A stretch of 64,000 nt of DNA from contig CACWXY010000010.1 of the NCBI GenBank assembly GCA_902764915.1, positions 20,577-84,576 of the forward strand, given 5' to 3'. The notes beneath the pieces are model-generated. The model did not search any database and was not told where the DNA came from. It saw nothing but the letters and a program-made list of their open reading frames with translations. The number at the start of each line of letters is the position of its first letter. Position 1 is the stretch's first letter. Shown here piece by piece: positions 8,666 through 17,216 of the stretch. The DNA is from an uncultured Eubacteriales bacterium (GTDB lineage Bacteria; Bacillota; Clostridia; Christensenellales; Aristaeellaceae). Position numbers and translations under genes: made by a program.

Positions 8666-9295
8666 ATGGATATGAATGTGGAAAAACGGAATGCGCTGCT
8701 CGCGGAGAAGGTGCTTAAAGGACTTGCATCCAGGAACATGACAGGCAGCTATGCCCGGGATGCCGGGGAAGCACTGGAAATGGCGCTTGCACAGATCCCG
8801 GAAGGTGCGAGCGTGACGATGGGTGGTGCCATGAGTGCCCATGAGATCGGGCTGGTAGATGCGCTGAAGAAAGGCAACTATCACTTCATTGACAGGGACG
8901 CGTACGAAGACAAGCGACAGGCCATGCTTATGGCCTACGACGCGGATGTGTTCCTGACCAGCTGCAATGCCATGACAGATGACGGTATACTGGTCAATAT
9001 TGACGGCAATGCCAATCGTGTTTCTGCCATCGCACAGGGTCCCCGGAAAGTGCTCATGATTGTCGGAATGAACAAGGTATGCAGCGATGTGGATGCAGCA
9101 CTGAAGCGCGCAAGAAACGTTGCGGCTCCTACCAATGCACAGCGCTTTCCCATACAGACGCCCTGCAAGAAAACCGGCACCTGCATGGACTGTAAATCAC
9201 CGGATACGATCTGCTGTCAGTTCCTGATTACCCGATTCTCCCGCCATCCCGGACGCATTCATGTTATTCTGGTAGGGGAAAACCTGGGATATTGA
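8666..9295 (+). CDS. LUD-domain (LutC/YkgG, DUF162) protein with cysteine-rich tail
   Basis: 209 residues. The N-terminal part, including EGASVTMGGAMSAHEIGL, the aspartate-rich ADVFLTSCNAMTDDGILVNI and GPRKVLMIVGMNK, matches the LUD domain found in LutB/LutC lactate-oxidation proteins. Near the C-terminus is a cysteine cluster, CKKTGTCMDCKSPDTICC, that could bind a metal or iron-sulfur cluster. Stand-alone LUD proteins are widespread in anaerobes and their reaction is not known. It has an ideal AAGGAGG site (8650-8656) and ATG at 8666. Whether it is linked functionally to the upstream complex is unproven. Confidence 0.82.
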   Translation: MDMNVEKRNALLAEKVLKGLASRNMTGSYARDAGEALEMALAQIPEGASVTMGGAMSAHEIGLVDALKKGNYHFIDRDAYEDKRQAMLMAYDADVFLTSCNAMTDDGILVNIDGNANRVSAIAQGPRKVLMIVGMNKVCSDVDAALKRARNVAAPTNAQRFPIQTPCKKTGTCMDCKSPDTICCQFLITRFSRHPGRIHVILVGENLGY

Positions 9296-9346
9296 TTAAC
9301 CCTGAAAACGATTAGTTTTCCACAAAACAAAAGAAAAAAATACGCC

Positions 9347-9375
9347 TTGACAGAAAAGCCAAAACTCCGTATCAT
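9347..9375 (+). promoter_or_regulatory. Sigma-A type promoter of the tRNA-Ser gene
   Basis: TTGACA (9347-9352) and TATCAT (9370-9375) are separated by exactly 17 bases, 25 bases before the mature tRNA 5' end. Confidence 0.8.
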
Positions 9376-9400
9376 ATGCATGTTGCCTTGAGCAGCCGAT

Positions 9401-9488
9401 GCAGAGTTGGCTGAGTGGTCTAAGGCGCACGACTGGAAATCGTGTGAGGGCTAATACCCCTCCCAGGGTTCAAATCCCTGACTCTGCG
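9401..9488 (+). tRNA. tRNA-Ser (anticodon GGA)
   Basis: 88 bases. The acceptor stem GCAGAGT (9401-9407) pairs with ACTCTGC (9481-9487), with discriminator G. The anticodon arm ACGACTGGAAATCGT presents GGA, read by serine codons TCC/TCT. A long variable arm (GAGGGCTAATACCCCTC) is typical of class II serine tRNAs, and the T loop GGTTCAAATCC is intact. The CCA end is not encoded. It is a single-gene transcript with its own promoter and terminator. Confidence 0.96.
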
Positions 9489-9494
9489 CGTGAG

Positions 9495-9524
9495 ATTCCC
9501 GCATATCTGTGGGAATTTTTTTTT
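9495..9524 (+). terminator. Intrinsic terminator after tRNA-Ser
   Basis: ATTCCC (9495-9500) pairs with GGGAAT (9511-9516) over a ten-base loop and runs into a stretch of T (9515-9524). Confidence 0.85.
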
Positions 9525-9586
9525 GTGCTGCAGCAAACGGAAACAGAGAAAAGCGGAACGTGATCACACGCTCCGCTTTGTCGTTT

Positions 9587-10876
9587 TCAGTTCATGGCTG
9601 CCAGCAGTTTCTTGATGCTGGAAATGCGTACACAGAGACTGAAGATCTCCATGGCTGTCTGAAGATCCTGAAGGCTGGGATAGGTCGGTGCAATACGGAT
9701 ATTGGAATCCTGCGGGTCCATGCCGTAAGGCCAGGTAGCACCGGCATTGGTCATTACGACACCGGCCTTTTTGGCACGTGCCACGATATCCTTGGCACAG
9801 CCGGGCAGGGAATCAAACATGATGAAGTATCCCCCCAGAGGACAGGTCCATGTACCCACGTCCAGGCCTTCCAGATCCCGCTGAAGAATGCTCTCCACCA
9901 GCTCAAACTTTGGCCGGATGATATCGGCATGCTTGCGCATATGCTCCACCATTCCGTGAATATCATGGAAGAAGCGCACGTGGCGCAGCTGATTCACCTT
10001 ATCATGCCCGATTGTCTGCTTGCGCAGATAGGAGAGAAAATCCTCCATATTATTGGGGCTTGTGGCGAGGGCTGCGATACCGCTGCCGGGGAACGTAATC
10101 TTGGATGTCGAGGAAAACTTGTAGACCAGGTCCGGATTGCCGGCGCGCTTGCACTCGGCCAGAATCTCAATCAGATAATCCTGCTGATGATCATACAGAT
10201 GATGCATGCCATAGGCGTTGTCCCAGAAAATGCGGAAATCAGGCGCCTTGGGTTCCAGACGCGCAAAGCGGCGTACCGTGGCGTCCGAGTAGGATATGCC
10301 CTGGGGATTGGAATACTTGGGCACGCACCATATCCCTTTGATGGATTCATCCTCCCGCACCAGCTTTTCGACCATATCCATATCCGGCCCGGTGGGCGTC
10401 ATGGGTACCGGGATCATTTTGATGCCGAAGTACTCGGTGATGGCAAAATGCCGGTCATAGCCGGGAACCGGGCAGAGAAACTTGACTTCGTCCAGCTTGC
10501 ACCAGGGAATGTTTCCCATGACGCCATGCGTCCAGGCGCGGCTGATGGTATCAAACATGACATTGAGGGAAGAATTGCCGTAGATGATGATATCCTTGGG
10601 ATTATTCTCCATCATGTCGCCCAGAAGCTCCCGGGCTTCCTGAATCCCCGTCAGCTGGCCGTAATTGCGGCAGTCAGTACCGTCTTCGCACGTCAGGTCA
10701 GAGGAAGAATCCAGCACATCCATCATGCCCATGGACAGGTCAAGCTGTTCCTGACAGGGTTTGCCGCGGCTCATGTCCAGGTGCAGCCCCAGTGCCTGGT
10801 ATTTTTTGTACTGGGCTTTGAGCTGGACCAGTTCCGCATTGAGCTCTTCCTGGGTCATCTGAGAATAAGGTTTCAT
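9587..10876 (-). CDS. Pyridoxal-phosphate aspartate aminotransferase (PF12897-type)
   Basis: 429 residues. The PLP-lysine lies in KFSSTSKITFPGSGIAALAT, and other aminotransferase features are GKPCQEQLDLSMGM near the start, DNAYGMHHLYD, the cofactor-ring aspartate region and GGYFIMFDSLPG. The N-terminal MSRGKPCQEQLDLS and the whole organisation fit the atypical aspartate aminotransferase family that is related to MocR C-terminal domains rather than AspC. The start ATG at 10876 is nine bases after GGAAAGG; an ATG nine bases earlier would leave no spacing. Monocistronic with its own promoter. Likely reaction: aspartate plus 2-oxoglutarate to oxaloacetate plus glutamate. Confidence 0.88.
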   Translation of the reverse strand: MKPYSQMTQEELNAELVQLKAQYKKYQALGLHLDMSRGKPCQEQLDLSMGMMDVLDSSSDLTCEDGTDCRNYGQLTGIQEARELLGDMMENNPKDIIIYGNSSLNVMFDTISRAWTHGVMGNIPWCKLDEVKFLCPVPGYDRHFAITEYFGIKMIPVPMTPTGPDMDMVEKLVREDESIKGIWCVPKYSNPQGISYSDATVRRFARLEPKAPDFRIFWDNAYGMHHLYDHQQDYLIEILAECKRAGNPDLVYKFSSTSKITFPGSGIAALATSPNNMEDFLSYLRKQTIGHDKVNQLRHVRFFHDIHGMVEHMRKHADIIRPKFELVESILQRDLEGLDVGTWTCPLGGYFIMFDSLPGCAKDIVARAKKAGVVMTNAGATWPYGMDPQDSNIRIAPTYPSLQDLQTAMEIFSLCVRISSIKKLLAAMN

Positions 10877-10920
10877 CTTTGACATCCTTTCCAGTGTGAC
10901 TTGGGGAACCAACACAGACG

Positions 10921-10949
10921 ATTGTAACAGGAAATGAAAAATTAATCAA
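10921..10949 (-). promoter_or_regulatory. Promoter of the aspartate aminotransferase gene
   Basis: On the - strand TTGATT (10949-10944) and TACAAT (10926-10921) lie 17 bases apart, 44 bases upstream of the chosen ATG. Confidence 0.7.
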
Positions 10950-11033
10950 TGCAAATTGCAGTTTTATCCGATATTACCCGGTAAAATGCAAAAGAAATGC
11001 AGAATTCAAGAATGATATCTGCCAAAAATGAAA

Positions 11034-11056
11034 CAAAAAAGCGGGCCGAAGCCCGC
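11034..11056 (-). terminator. Intrinsic terminator of the coiled-coil gene pair
   Basis: GCGGGC TTCG GCCCGC (11056-11041 on the - strand), a stable UUCG-type tetraloop hairpin, is followed by a run of T. It lies five bases after the stop of the gene ending at 11062. Confidence 0.9.
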
Positions 11057-11061
11057 TGCAT

Positions 11062-11811
11062 TCAGTCTACCTGGGAATCATATTCCAGAATATGCGCTTC
11101 CACTGTCTCTATGCGCTGACGGATGACAATGAGTGTCTGGGAGAGCTCATCGGCCTGTGCCTCAAACCCGATGTCAGGAAGCGTGTCCAGCTGAGAAACG
11201 ACAAGCGTTTCGCTTTCTCGGAGAGACTGCAGCTCGGTACGCCAGACATCCAGCATTGCCAGCCGGGCCGCCTGAAGACCGGCCCAGAGCCCGCCGGAAG
11301 CAACCCCGTCCCGTTTCTCCATCTGATCCTTTAATACCACGATGGCACTGTGCAGTCTGCTTTCCGTATCCTCCAGCGCTTCATGGACGCGGGTCAGGCT
11401 GTCACTGCGGCTCTGCAGAGCTGACAGCTGTGCCGTAAGCGTTGTGTTCAGATCACTCAGGCTGGCGACCTGTTCCTGCACGTCCTCAATCTTCCGGCTG
11501 CTTTCCTCAATGGTCAGCTTGGCCTCACGGATGCTGCTTTCAATATCGTCCAGATCTTTCTGCAGGACTTCCTTTTCTTCGGACACAGCCTGCCAGTGAT
11601 TCTGGCTTTCGGTAAGGTCGCTTTTGAGCTGTGCAATCTCTTCTTCCATCTGATGATTCCGCTGGTATACCACAATCCCCAGGGCAATGGCTACCAGCAT
11701 GACCAGGACAGCTAGGATCACAGGCAGTTTTCTGGGAGAGGAGGTGATTTCTGGCGTCGGTTTCTTTTCTTCCGATACTTCAATCAGGTCGGTGTTCTTC
11801 TTATCAGACAT
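11062..11811 (-). CDS. Membrane-anchored coiled-coil protein of unknown function
   Basis: 249 residues: a short charged cytoplasmic N-terminus, one membrane helix at about residues 29-49 (LPVILAVLVMLVAIALGIVV), then a long heptad-rich, glutamate/glutamine/leucine region to about residue 170 and a helical C-terminal part. There is no cleavable signal peptide, so most of the protein is probably outside the membrane and anchored by its N-terminus. It starts at ATG 11811 behind AAGGAGG and follows a shorter gene of the same architecture by 18 bases. I do not recognise a family; scaffold or cell-envelope proteins can look like this. Confidence 0.7.
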   Translation of the reverse strand: MSDKKNTDLIEVSEEKKPTPEITSSPRKLPVILAVLVMLVAIALGIVVYQRNHQMEEEIAQLKSDLTESQNHWQAVSEEKEVLQKDLDDIESSIREAKLTIEESSRKIEDVQEQVASLSDLNTTLTAQLSALQSRSDSLTRVHEALEDTESRLHSAIVVLKDQMEKRDGVASGGLWAGLQAARLAMLDVWRTELQSLRESETLVVSQLDTLPDIGFEAQADELSQTLIVIRQRIETVEAHILEYDSQVD

Positions 11812-11829
11812 CTATTCCGCCTCCTTTTC

Positions 11830-12297
11830 TCAGGGAATCGAAGGATAGGGAGCTGTGCGTCTCTGCAGAAGCTGATCCAGCGCCTGCGTGAGGGCATTCT
11901 CCGTATCTTCGGTCTGTTCTTCCAGGGCGTCCATGCGCAGATACAGGGAATCCGTAAGAGAAGACACCTGCGTCTGTGTGTGCGTGACGGATTCTGTCAG
12001 GACCGTGTTGGCTTCATCCAGCGCGGTGCGTGTCTGACGAAGGTCGGTCAGGGAAGCCAGGAGATCATCCACCTGCGGCTGAAGAAGCGAAAGCTCTTCC
12101 TCCGCCTTCGGAATGGCCTGGGACACCTGATCCCATTCATACTCCTGCTTGCGTTCGCGGGCGCGGCTGGTTTCCAGAGATACCCTTGCGTCCTCAACGG
12201 CATAGGAAAGTTTTTCATGCTGATAGACAAAGTAGGCAGTGGCGCCGCAGGCAAGCAGCATCACTACCGCAAACAGGCGCGCAAACCATTTGGGCAA
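11830..12297 (-). CDS. Short membrane-anchored coiled-coil protein, partner of the downstream gene
   Basis: 155 residues: an N-terminal membrane helix (about residues 4-24, ARLFAVVMLLACGATAYFVY) followed by coiled coil to the end, with many glutamates and glutamines. The start is taken as TTG 12297, eight bases after GGAGG; a GTG at 12306 would sit directly on the ribosome site. Its layout copies the next gene and both are transcribed from one promoter, suggesting they form a heteromeric coiled-coil assembly. No family is recognised. Confidence 0.65.
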   Translation of the reverse strand: MPKWFARLFAVVMLLACGATAYFVYQHEKLSYAVEDARVSLETSRARERKQEYEWDQVSQAIPKAEEELSLLQPQVDDLLASLTDLRQTRTALDEANTVLTESVTHTQTQVSSLTDSLYLRMDALEEQTEDTENALTQALDQLLQRRTAPYPSIP

Positions 12298-12336
12298 GCA
12301 ATCCACCTCCGTTTTGATACATTCATAAACAGGAAG

Positions 12337-12365
12337 ATTCTAGCATATTGATGCGTTTTTGGAAA
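12337..12365 (-). promoter_or_regulatory. Promoter of the coiled-coil gene pair
   Basis: On the - strand TTTCCA (12365-12360) and TAGAAT (12342-12337) are 17 bases apart, about 40 bases before the TTG start. Confidence 0.55.
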
Positions 12366-12451
12366 CAGGAAAATTCCCTGGTACAGTTCCGGGCCATGAC
12401 CTGCAGCATGGAGAATCTGGTAATGAGGGAGAAGCGTTCCTTTTCCCCGGC

Positions 12452-12480
12452 TTGCATCGCTTCTGGGAGTGTTGTACAAT
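12452..12480 (+). promoter_or_regulatory. Promoter of the Lrp-aminotransferase operon
   Basis: TTGCAT (12452-12457) and TACAAT (12475-12480) with 17-base spacing, 73 bases upstream of the regulator's ATG. Confidence 0.7.
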
Positions 12481-12553
12481 GTCTTTATTTCCGAAAGTGT
12501 CTTTTCGAAGACCGTTTGGAATACTTGTATGGCAGGAAAGGAAACGATCGCAT

Positions 12554-13045
12554 ATGACGCAACTGGAAGAGCAGATCCTGGATCTTCTGCATGAGGACTG
12601 CCGTATCCCGCTGGAAAAGATCGCCGTGATGACCGGAACGACGCTTTCGGAAGTGGCAGAGGCGATTGAAGGCATGGAAAAGCGGCGCATTATCCTGCGC
12701 TACAGTCCGACGATCAACTGGGACCGTACGGACCGGGAACGCGTGGAAGCCATGATTGAGGTGCGTGTTATGCCCCAGCGGGACAAGGGGTTTGACGCTG
12801 TGGCCAGCCGGATCTATCGATTTGATGAGGTCAAGAGTGTGTATCTGATGAGCGGCGCCTATGACCTTCTGGTACTGGTGGAAGCGCCGACACTGAAGAA
12901 TCTGGCATACTTTGTCAGTCAGAAACTGTCTACACTGGAAATGGTGACGGGCACGGCAACCAGTTTTGTGCTCAAGCGCTATAAGGAAGACGGCGTGATT
13001 TTTGAAGAGACAGAGAAGGATGCGAGGCTGGTGGTGTCTCCGTGA
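12554..13045 (+). CDS. Lrp/AsnC family transcriptional regulator
   Basis: 163 residues. The first ~60 form a winged helix-turn-helix (LEEQILDLLHEDCRIPLEKI, then GTTLSEVAEAIEGMEKRRII) and the remainder is the RAM/Lrp ligand-sensing domain (VEAMIEVRVMPQRDKGFDAVA, LMSGAYDLLVLVEA). The ATG at 12554 follows AGGAAAGGAAA. It overlaps the aminotransferase gene by four bases (GTGA), so the two are co-translated, and the regulator may sense an amino acid handled by that enzyme. Lrp/AsnC proteins typically bind their own promoter; no clear operator could be identified by eye. Confidence 0.85.
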   Translation: MTQLEEQILDLLHEDCRIPLEKIAVMTGTTLSEVAEAIEGMEKRRIILRYSPTINWDRTDRERVEAMIEVRVMPQRDKGFDAVASRIYRFDEVKSVYLMSGAYDLLVLVEAPTLKNLAYFVSQKLSTLEMVTGTATSFVLKRYKEDGVIFEETEKDARLVVSP

Positions 13046-14241
13046 ATTATACAGACTTTCTGAATCCGCAGGTGACACAGGTTCCGCCCAGCGGGATCCG
13101 GCGCTTTTTTGACCTGGCCTCGACCATGAAGGACACGATTTCCCTGGGAGTGGGAGAACCGGATTTTGTGACGCCCTATACCATACGGGATGCTGCGGTG
13201 AATGCAATCCTGGACGGCGGTACGCAGTATACGGCCAACCGGGGTCTTCTGGAACTGCGCAGGGAGATCGCGCTGTACCTCTCTTCCCGTTTTGGGACAG
13301 AGTATAACCCGGACACGGAAATTCTCGTGACGATCGGGGCCAGTGAGGCCATTGATGCGACCATGCGTGTGCTGATCTGCCCCGGCGATGAGGTACTGAT
13401 TCCGGATCCGAGCTATGTCTCCTACAGCCCCAGTGTTCGTTTTGCCTATGGTGTGCCGGTGCCGGTTGTCACCAGGGAGGAAAACGGATTCCGCCTGATG
13501 CCGGAGGATGTGGAGAAGGCGATTACACCCAGGACCAAGCTGATTCTTCTGCCCTATCCGAACAATCCCACCGGCGGGATCATGGAAAAGGAAGATCTTC
13601 TGAAGATTGCGGACATTGTCCGCCGGCATGATCTGATGGTCATCAGTGATGAAATCTATGCGGAACTCACCTATGGGGGAAAGACGCATGTAAGCTTTGC
13701 TTCGCTGCCTGGCATGTGGGAGAGAACCATGACAATCAACGGATTCAGCAAGGCTTTTGCCATGACCGGATGGCGTGTGGGCTATGTATGCGGTCCGGCG
13801 GAGATCATAAGTGAGATTAATAAAATCCACCAGTATGGCATACTCTGTGCCTCCCGTATGAGTCAGGAAGCGGCTGTGGCAGCACTGAAGGAAGGACGGG
13901 AAAAGAACTACGCCGATGTCCGGCATATGCGCGACAGCTATGACCGCAGACGACGGCTTCTGGTGGAAGGATTTCGGAATATGGGGCTGAGCTGCTTTGA
14001 GCCGCTGGGTGCATTCTATGTGTTCCCCAGTATCCGCGTCAGTGGGCTTGACAGCGAGATGTTCTGCCAGAGACTGCTGATGGAACAGCATATCGCAACA
14101 GTGCCCGGTACGGCGTTCGGCGTGTCAGGGGAAGGCTTTATACGCTGCTCCTATGCGACCGCCCTGGAAAAGCTGTCCAAGGCGCTGCAGGGCATGGAAC
14201 GCTTTCTCTGGTCCCTTCCGGAACATGCAGAGGAGCATTGA
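13042..14241 (+). CDS. Class I/II PLP aminotransferase (AspB/PatA-like)
   Basis: 399 residues, the family's usual size. Fold-type I features are present: SLGVGEPDFVTP at the N-terminus, YTANRGLLELRREIA, PYPNNPTGGIM, the cofactor aspartate in VISDEIYAELTY, the PLP lysine in NGFSKAFAMTGWRVGY and the substrate arginine in EGFIRCSYAT. The start is GTG 13042, overlapping the regulator's stop. Such enzymes act on aspartate, aromatic amino acids or N-acetyl-diaminopimelate; the substrate cannot be decided here. The Lrp gene upstream and the CapA-like gene downstream are in the same transcription unit. Confidence 0.88.
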   Translation: MNYTDFLNPQVTQVPPSGIRRFFDLASTMKDTISLGVGEPDFVTPYTIRDAAVNAILDGGTQYTANRGLLELRREIALYLSSRFGTEYNPDTEILVTIGASEAIDATMRVLICPGDEVLIPDPSYVSYSPSVRFAYGVPVPVVTREENGFRLMPEDVEKAITPRTKLILLPYPNNPTGGIMEKEDLLKIADIVRRHDLMVISDEIYAELTYGGKTHVSFASLPGMWERTMTINGFSKAFAMTGWRVGYVCGPAEIISEINKIHQYGILCASRMSQEAAVAALKEGREKNYADVRHMRDSYDRRRRLLVEGFRNMGLSCFEPLGAFYVFPSIRVSGLDSEMFCQRLLMEQHIATVPGTAFGVSGEGFIRCSYATALEKLSKALQGMERFLWSLPEHAEEH

Positions 14242-14242
14242 A

Positions 14243-15388
14243 GTGAAAGGAATACGCATACATATTCTGATGGCTGTGCTGTGCCTGGGTCTGCTGCTGC
14301 CAGCAGTGGGACTGTGCGAGGAAGAAGAGATCGAATGGGATGAGGAAGAAATCCTGTTTGACGACTTTTTCGAGAATGAGGCAGTGGAAACGCAGAACAA
14401 TGCGGCGGAACGCTCTCAGGAGCTGGAAAGCGATGGCTCTGCGCTTATTACCATAACGGCCACCGGGGACTTTACCATCGGCGGGGACAGCCGGAAACGT
14501 GCGGACATCTTTGCCGATGAATTGAAGCGTCAGGGCGGGGATATCCATTTTACCATGCGGAACATGCGGGACACGCTTCTGGCGGATGATCTGACCATTG
14601 TGAATTTCGAAGGTACGCTGACGGACTCCACGTTTGTACCCCAGAGCAAGAAAAACAACCAGTTTCTCTTCAGCGCACCGCCTTCCTATGTGGCGATGCT
14701 CAGTGAGAACGGGATTGAAGCGGTTGCCCTGGAGAACAACCATATCATGGATCACGGGGAGGACGCTTACGAGGATACCAAGAATGCGCTGCGCGAGGCG
14801 GGGATTGTCTATTCCAACTCCACGGAGATCGGCGTGTATCACTGCAAAGGCGTGGACATTGCCATGCTGACTTACCTTTGCATTGACCGGTATGACAGTC
14901 TGTGGGACAAAGTTCCGGAGGACATACGGAAAGCGAAGGAAACCTATCCGATCGTGATTGTTTCTTTCCACTGGGGCAATGAAAAGGACTATGCGCCAAC
15001 GCAGAACCAGATCCGTATGGGCCGTCTGGCAGTGGACAGCGGAGCCGATCTGGTGCTGGGCCATCACAGTCACCGGATGAATCCCATTGAAGAGTATAAC
15101 GGTGTCTATATATGCTATTCACTGGGAAATTTCTGCTTTTCAGGCAATTCCAAGCCCAGTGACATGCTGTCCTTTGTCTTTCAGACACGCTTCCGTGTGC
15201 GCGGCGAGCAGGTGACCAATGAGGGCTTCCGGATTATCCCGATCCGGATATCCTCCAGAACGGACCGCAATGACTTTATTCCCACGATTCTGACCAAGGA
15301 TACGGCGATTGACTCGGTGATTACAACACTGAAGGCGAACGGACGAAAACTGGAATACGCCGTGAGCGAGTATCCGCTGACCTGGTAA
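14243..15388 (+). CDS. CapA-family (PGA_cap) secreted metallophosphatase-like protein
   Basis: 381 residues. GTG 14243 is preferred because AGAGGAG lies seven bases upstream and it gives a compact signal peptide (IHILMAVLCLGLLLPAVGLC). After an acidic spacer follows the CapA fold: ITATGDFTIGGD, LTIVNFEGTLT, AVALENNHIMDHGEDA, IVIVSFHWGNE, GADLVLGHHSHRMNPIEEYN and YICYSLGNFCFSG. These supply the metal-binding Asp, Glu/Asn and His residues of the calcineurin-like family to which CapA of the poly-gamma-glutamate capsule belongs. No capB/capC genes are near, so capsule synthesis is not implied. Confidence 0.87.
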   Translation: MKGIRIHILMAVLCLGLLLPAVGLCEEEEIEWDEEEILFDDFFENEAVETQNNAAERSQELESDGSALITITATGDFTIGGDSRKRADIFADELKRQGGDIHFTMRNMRDTLLADDLTIVNFEGTLTDSTFVPQSKKNNQFLFSAPPSYVAMLSENGIEAVALENNHIMDHGEDAYEDTKNALREAGIVYSNSTEIGVYHCKGVDIAMLTYLCIDRYDSLWDKVPEDIRKAKETYPIVIVSFHWGNEKDYAPTQNQIRMGRLAVDSGADLVLGHHSHRMNPIEEYNGVYICYSLGNFCFSGNSKPSDMLSFVFQTRFRVRGEQVTNEGFRIIPIRISSRTDRNDFIPTILTKDTAIDSVITTLKANGRKLEYAVSEYPLTW

Positions 15389-15426
15389 TCTTTATAAATC
15401 CGGTTTTTGCCGGGAAGGAGTACATT

Positions 15427-16455
15427 ATGTTTGGCAAACTCATGAACAGCTATTTCTATGGCAAGGCAGGGAAAGGTGATTTTACACCGGATGACCTGCC
15501 GGCAAACCGGTGGCAGCTTTTCCTGGCAACGCTGCGTGTGCGACTGTCTGCCCTGGTTCGGCTGAATCTGATGTATTTTGTGGTCTGGCTTCCACTGGTA
15601 GTCGTGCTGTCCATAGGCTTTATGAGCACGCTTTCCATCGTTCAGTCGACGGATATCGGCGATGGAAAGTCCCTGTATATGATGCAGGCGGAAATGCAGG
15701 CAGAAACTGCCAAGGAAGGCGAGCAGACTGTGGATCCGTCGACCCTGACCGTGTTCTCCTTTGAGGAATCCAGGGAACAGCTGCGCAGCGTCATTTTTAT
15801 GACACTGCTGCTCATGATTCCCTGTATCGCTATTACCGGACCCGCGACAGCCGGTGTGTCCTATGTGACCCGCAACTGGTCACGGGATGAGCATGCGTTT
15901 ATCTGGTCCGATTTTAAGGATGCCGTCAAGGAAAACTGGAAACAGTCGCTGGTGGTGTCGGTGATTACCGGTATTCTGCCCTTTGTTGTGTACATGTGCT
16001 GGCAGTTCTACGGCTCCATGGCGGCTACACAGGCAATCATGATTCTCCCACAGGTTCTGATTGTCATGCTGGGTGTGATCTGGGCCCTGTCGGTGACATA
16101 CATGCATCCCATGCTGGTATCGTATCAGCTGAAAATGAAGGACCTTTTGCGCAACAGTCTGATGCTGGCTGTGGCGCGTCTTCCCCTGAGCGTGGGCATC
16201 CGGCTTCTGCACTGTGTGCCGATTGCGATCTTCGCAGTGCTGGCACTCTTCTGGAATCCGGCCTATGCCTATATGATCGGTGTCGTCTACTACCTGCTGA
16301 TTGGTTTCAGTCTCAGCCGTTTTGTCACGGCCAGCTATACCAACGGCGTGTTTGACAAGTTCATCAATGTGCGCATTGCCGGCGCGAAGGTCAACCGTGG
16401 TCTGCGGGAAGTGGACGAAGACGCAGATGACGAAGACGAGAATGACGCGGAGTAA
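15427..16455 (+). CDS. DUF624 (YesL-like) integral membrane protein
   Basis: 342 residues. The start MFGKLMNSYFYGKAGKGDF and the helices beginning at about residues 40, 115, 180, 220, 260 and 285 match the DUF624/YesL group, with an acidic C-terminus (DEDADDEDENDAE). YesL genes often accompany carbohydrate ABC transporters, but none is here. The ATG has a GGAAGGAG site. The gene is 38 bases after CapA-like and two bases before the methyltransferase, so it is in the same operon. Function unknown. Confidence 0.75.
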   Translation: MFGKLMNSYFYGKAGKGDFTPDDLPANRWQLFLATLRVRLSALVRLNLMYFVVWLPLVVVLSIGFMSTLSIVQSTDIGDGKSLYMMQAEMQAETAKEGEQTVDPSTLTVFSFEESREQLRSVIFMTLLLMIPCIAITGPATAGVSYVTRNWSRDEHAFIWSDFKDAVKENWKQSLVVSVITGILPFVVYMCWQFYGSMAATQAIMILPQVLIVMLGVIWALSVTYMHPMLVSYQLKMKDLLRNSLMLAVARLPLSVGIRLLHCVPIAIFAVLALFWNPAYAYMIGVVYYLLIGFSLSRFVTASYTNGVFDKFINVRIAGAKVNRGLREVDEDADDEDENDAE

Positions 16456-16457
16456 GC

Positions 16458-17216
16458 ATGTATACGGAGTTTGCCGAGCTTTACGATGAGCTCATGAATG
16501 ATGTGGACTATGTGGCATGGGCGGAGCAGTATGCTTCGCTCATGTCCCTTTATGGCCAAAAAAGCGGGAATGTCTGCGAGTGTGCCTGCGGTACAGGGTC
16601 ACTGACACTGTGCCTGCAGGAAATGGGATATCACATGACCGGCGTGGATCTGAGCCAGGATATGCTGTTTCGCGCTTCGGAGAAAGCGCGGAAAGCGGGC
16701 TGCATGGTGCCATTTGTTCGGCAGGACATGCGCTGTCTTCAGCTGCATCGCCCCATGGATGCGGTCCTGGCCACCTGTGACGGTGTGAATTATCTCCTGA
16801 CGCAGAAGGATCTGAAAGCTTTCTTTACCCATGCCTGGCAGGCGCTGAAACCGGGCGGGTGCCTGATCTTTGATGTGTCGACTCCCTATAAGCTGGAACA
16901 TATCCTGGGGGACAGAATGCTGATGGAGGACACGGAAAGGATCACATATGTATGGCAGAATCACTACGAAAAGCGCACGCGTCTGGTGGATATGCAGCTC
17001 TGCTTCTTTGTCAGGGAACCGGACGGACGCTATCGCAGGATTGATGAGGAACAGACCCAGGCAGCGCATACGCAGGAAGAATTGACGGAGTGTCTTTCCG
17101 CATGCGGGTTTGATGCAATCCGCTTTTTTGCAGAGCACGGGACGGGAGCCCCGGATGCGCATGCCGAGAGATGGCATATAGCAGCGCGGAAAGTGGGAAA
17201 AGAGGAGAAAGCATGA
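16458..17216 (+). CDS. Class I SAM-dependent methyltransferase
   Basis: 252 residues. The SAM-binding motif I is VCECACGTGSLTLCLQEMG, followed by MTGVDLSQDMLFRA, FVRQDMRCLQLHRPMDAV, and LKPGGCLIFDVSTPYKLEHI; this is the Methyltransf_25/YdaC-like layout. The N-terminal YTEFAELYDELMNDVDYVAWAE is common in Firmicutes proteins annotated simply as methyltransferases, often next to hslO as here. The stop overlaps the hslO start (ATGA). Substrate unknown. Confidence 0.85.
   Translation: MYTEFAELYDELMNDVDYVAWAEQYASLMSLYGQKSGNVCECACGTGSLTLCLQEMGYHMTGVDLSQDMLFRASEKARKAGCMVPFVRQDMRCLQLHRPMDAVLATCDGVNYLLTQKDLKAFFTHAWQALKPGGCLIFDVSTPYKLEHILGDRMLMEDTERITYVWQNHYEKRTRLVDMQLCFFVREPDGRYRRIDEEQTQAAHTQEELTECLSACGFDAIRFFAEHGTGAPDAHAERWHIAARKVGKEEKA

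Noticed and set aside
9509..10882. A 457-codon + strand open frame
   Set aside because: It is the antisense shadow of the aspartate aminotransferase, which has clear motifs, ribosome site and promoter on the other strand.
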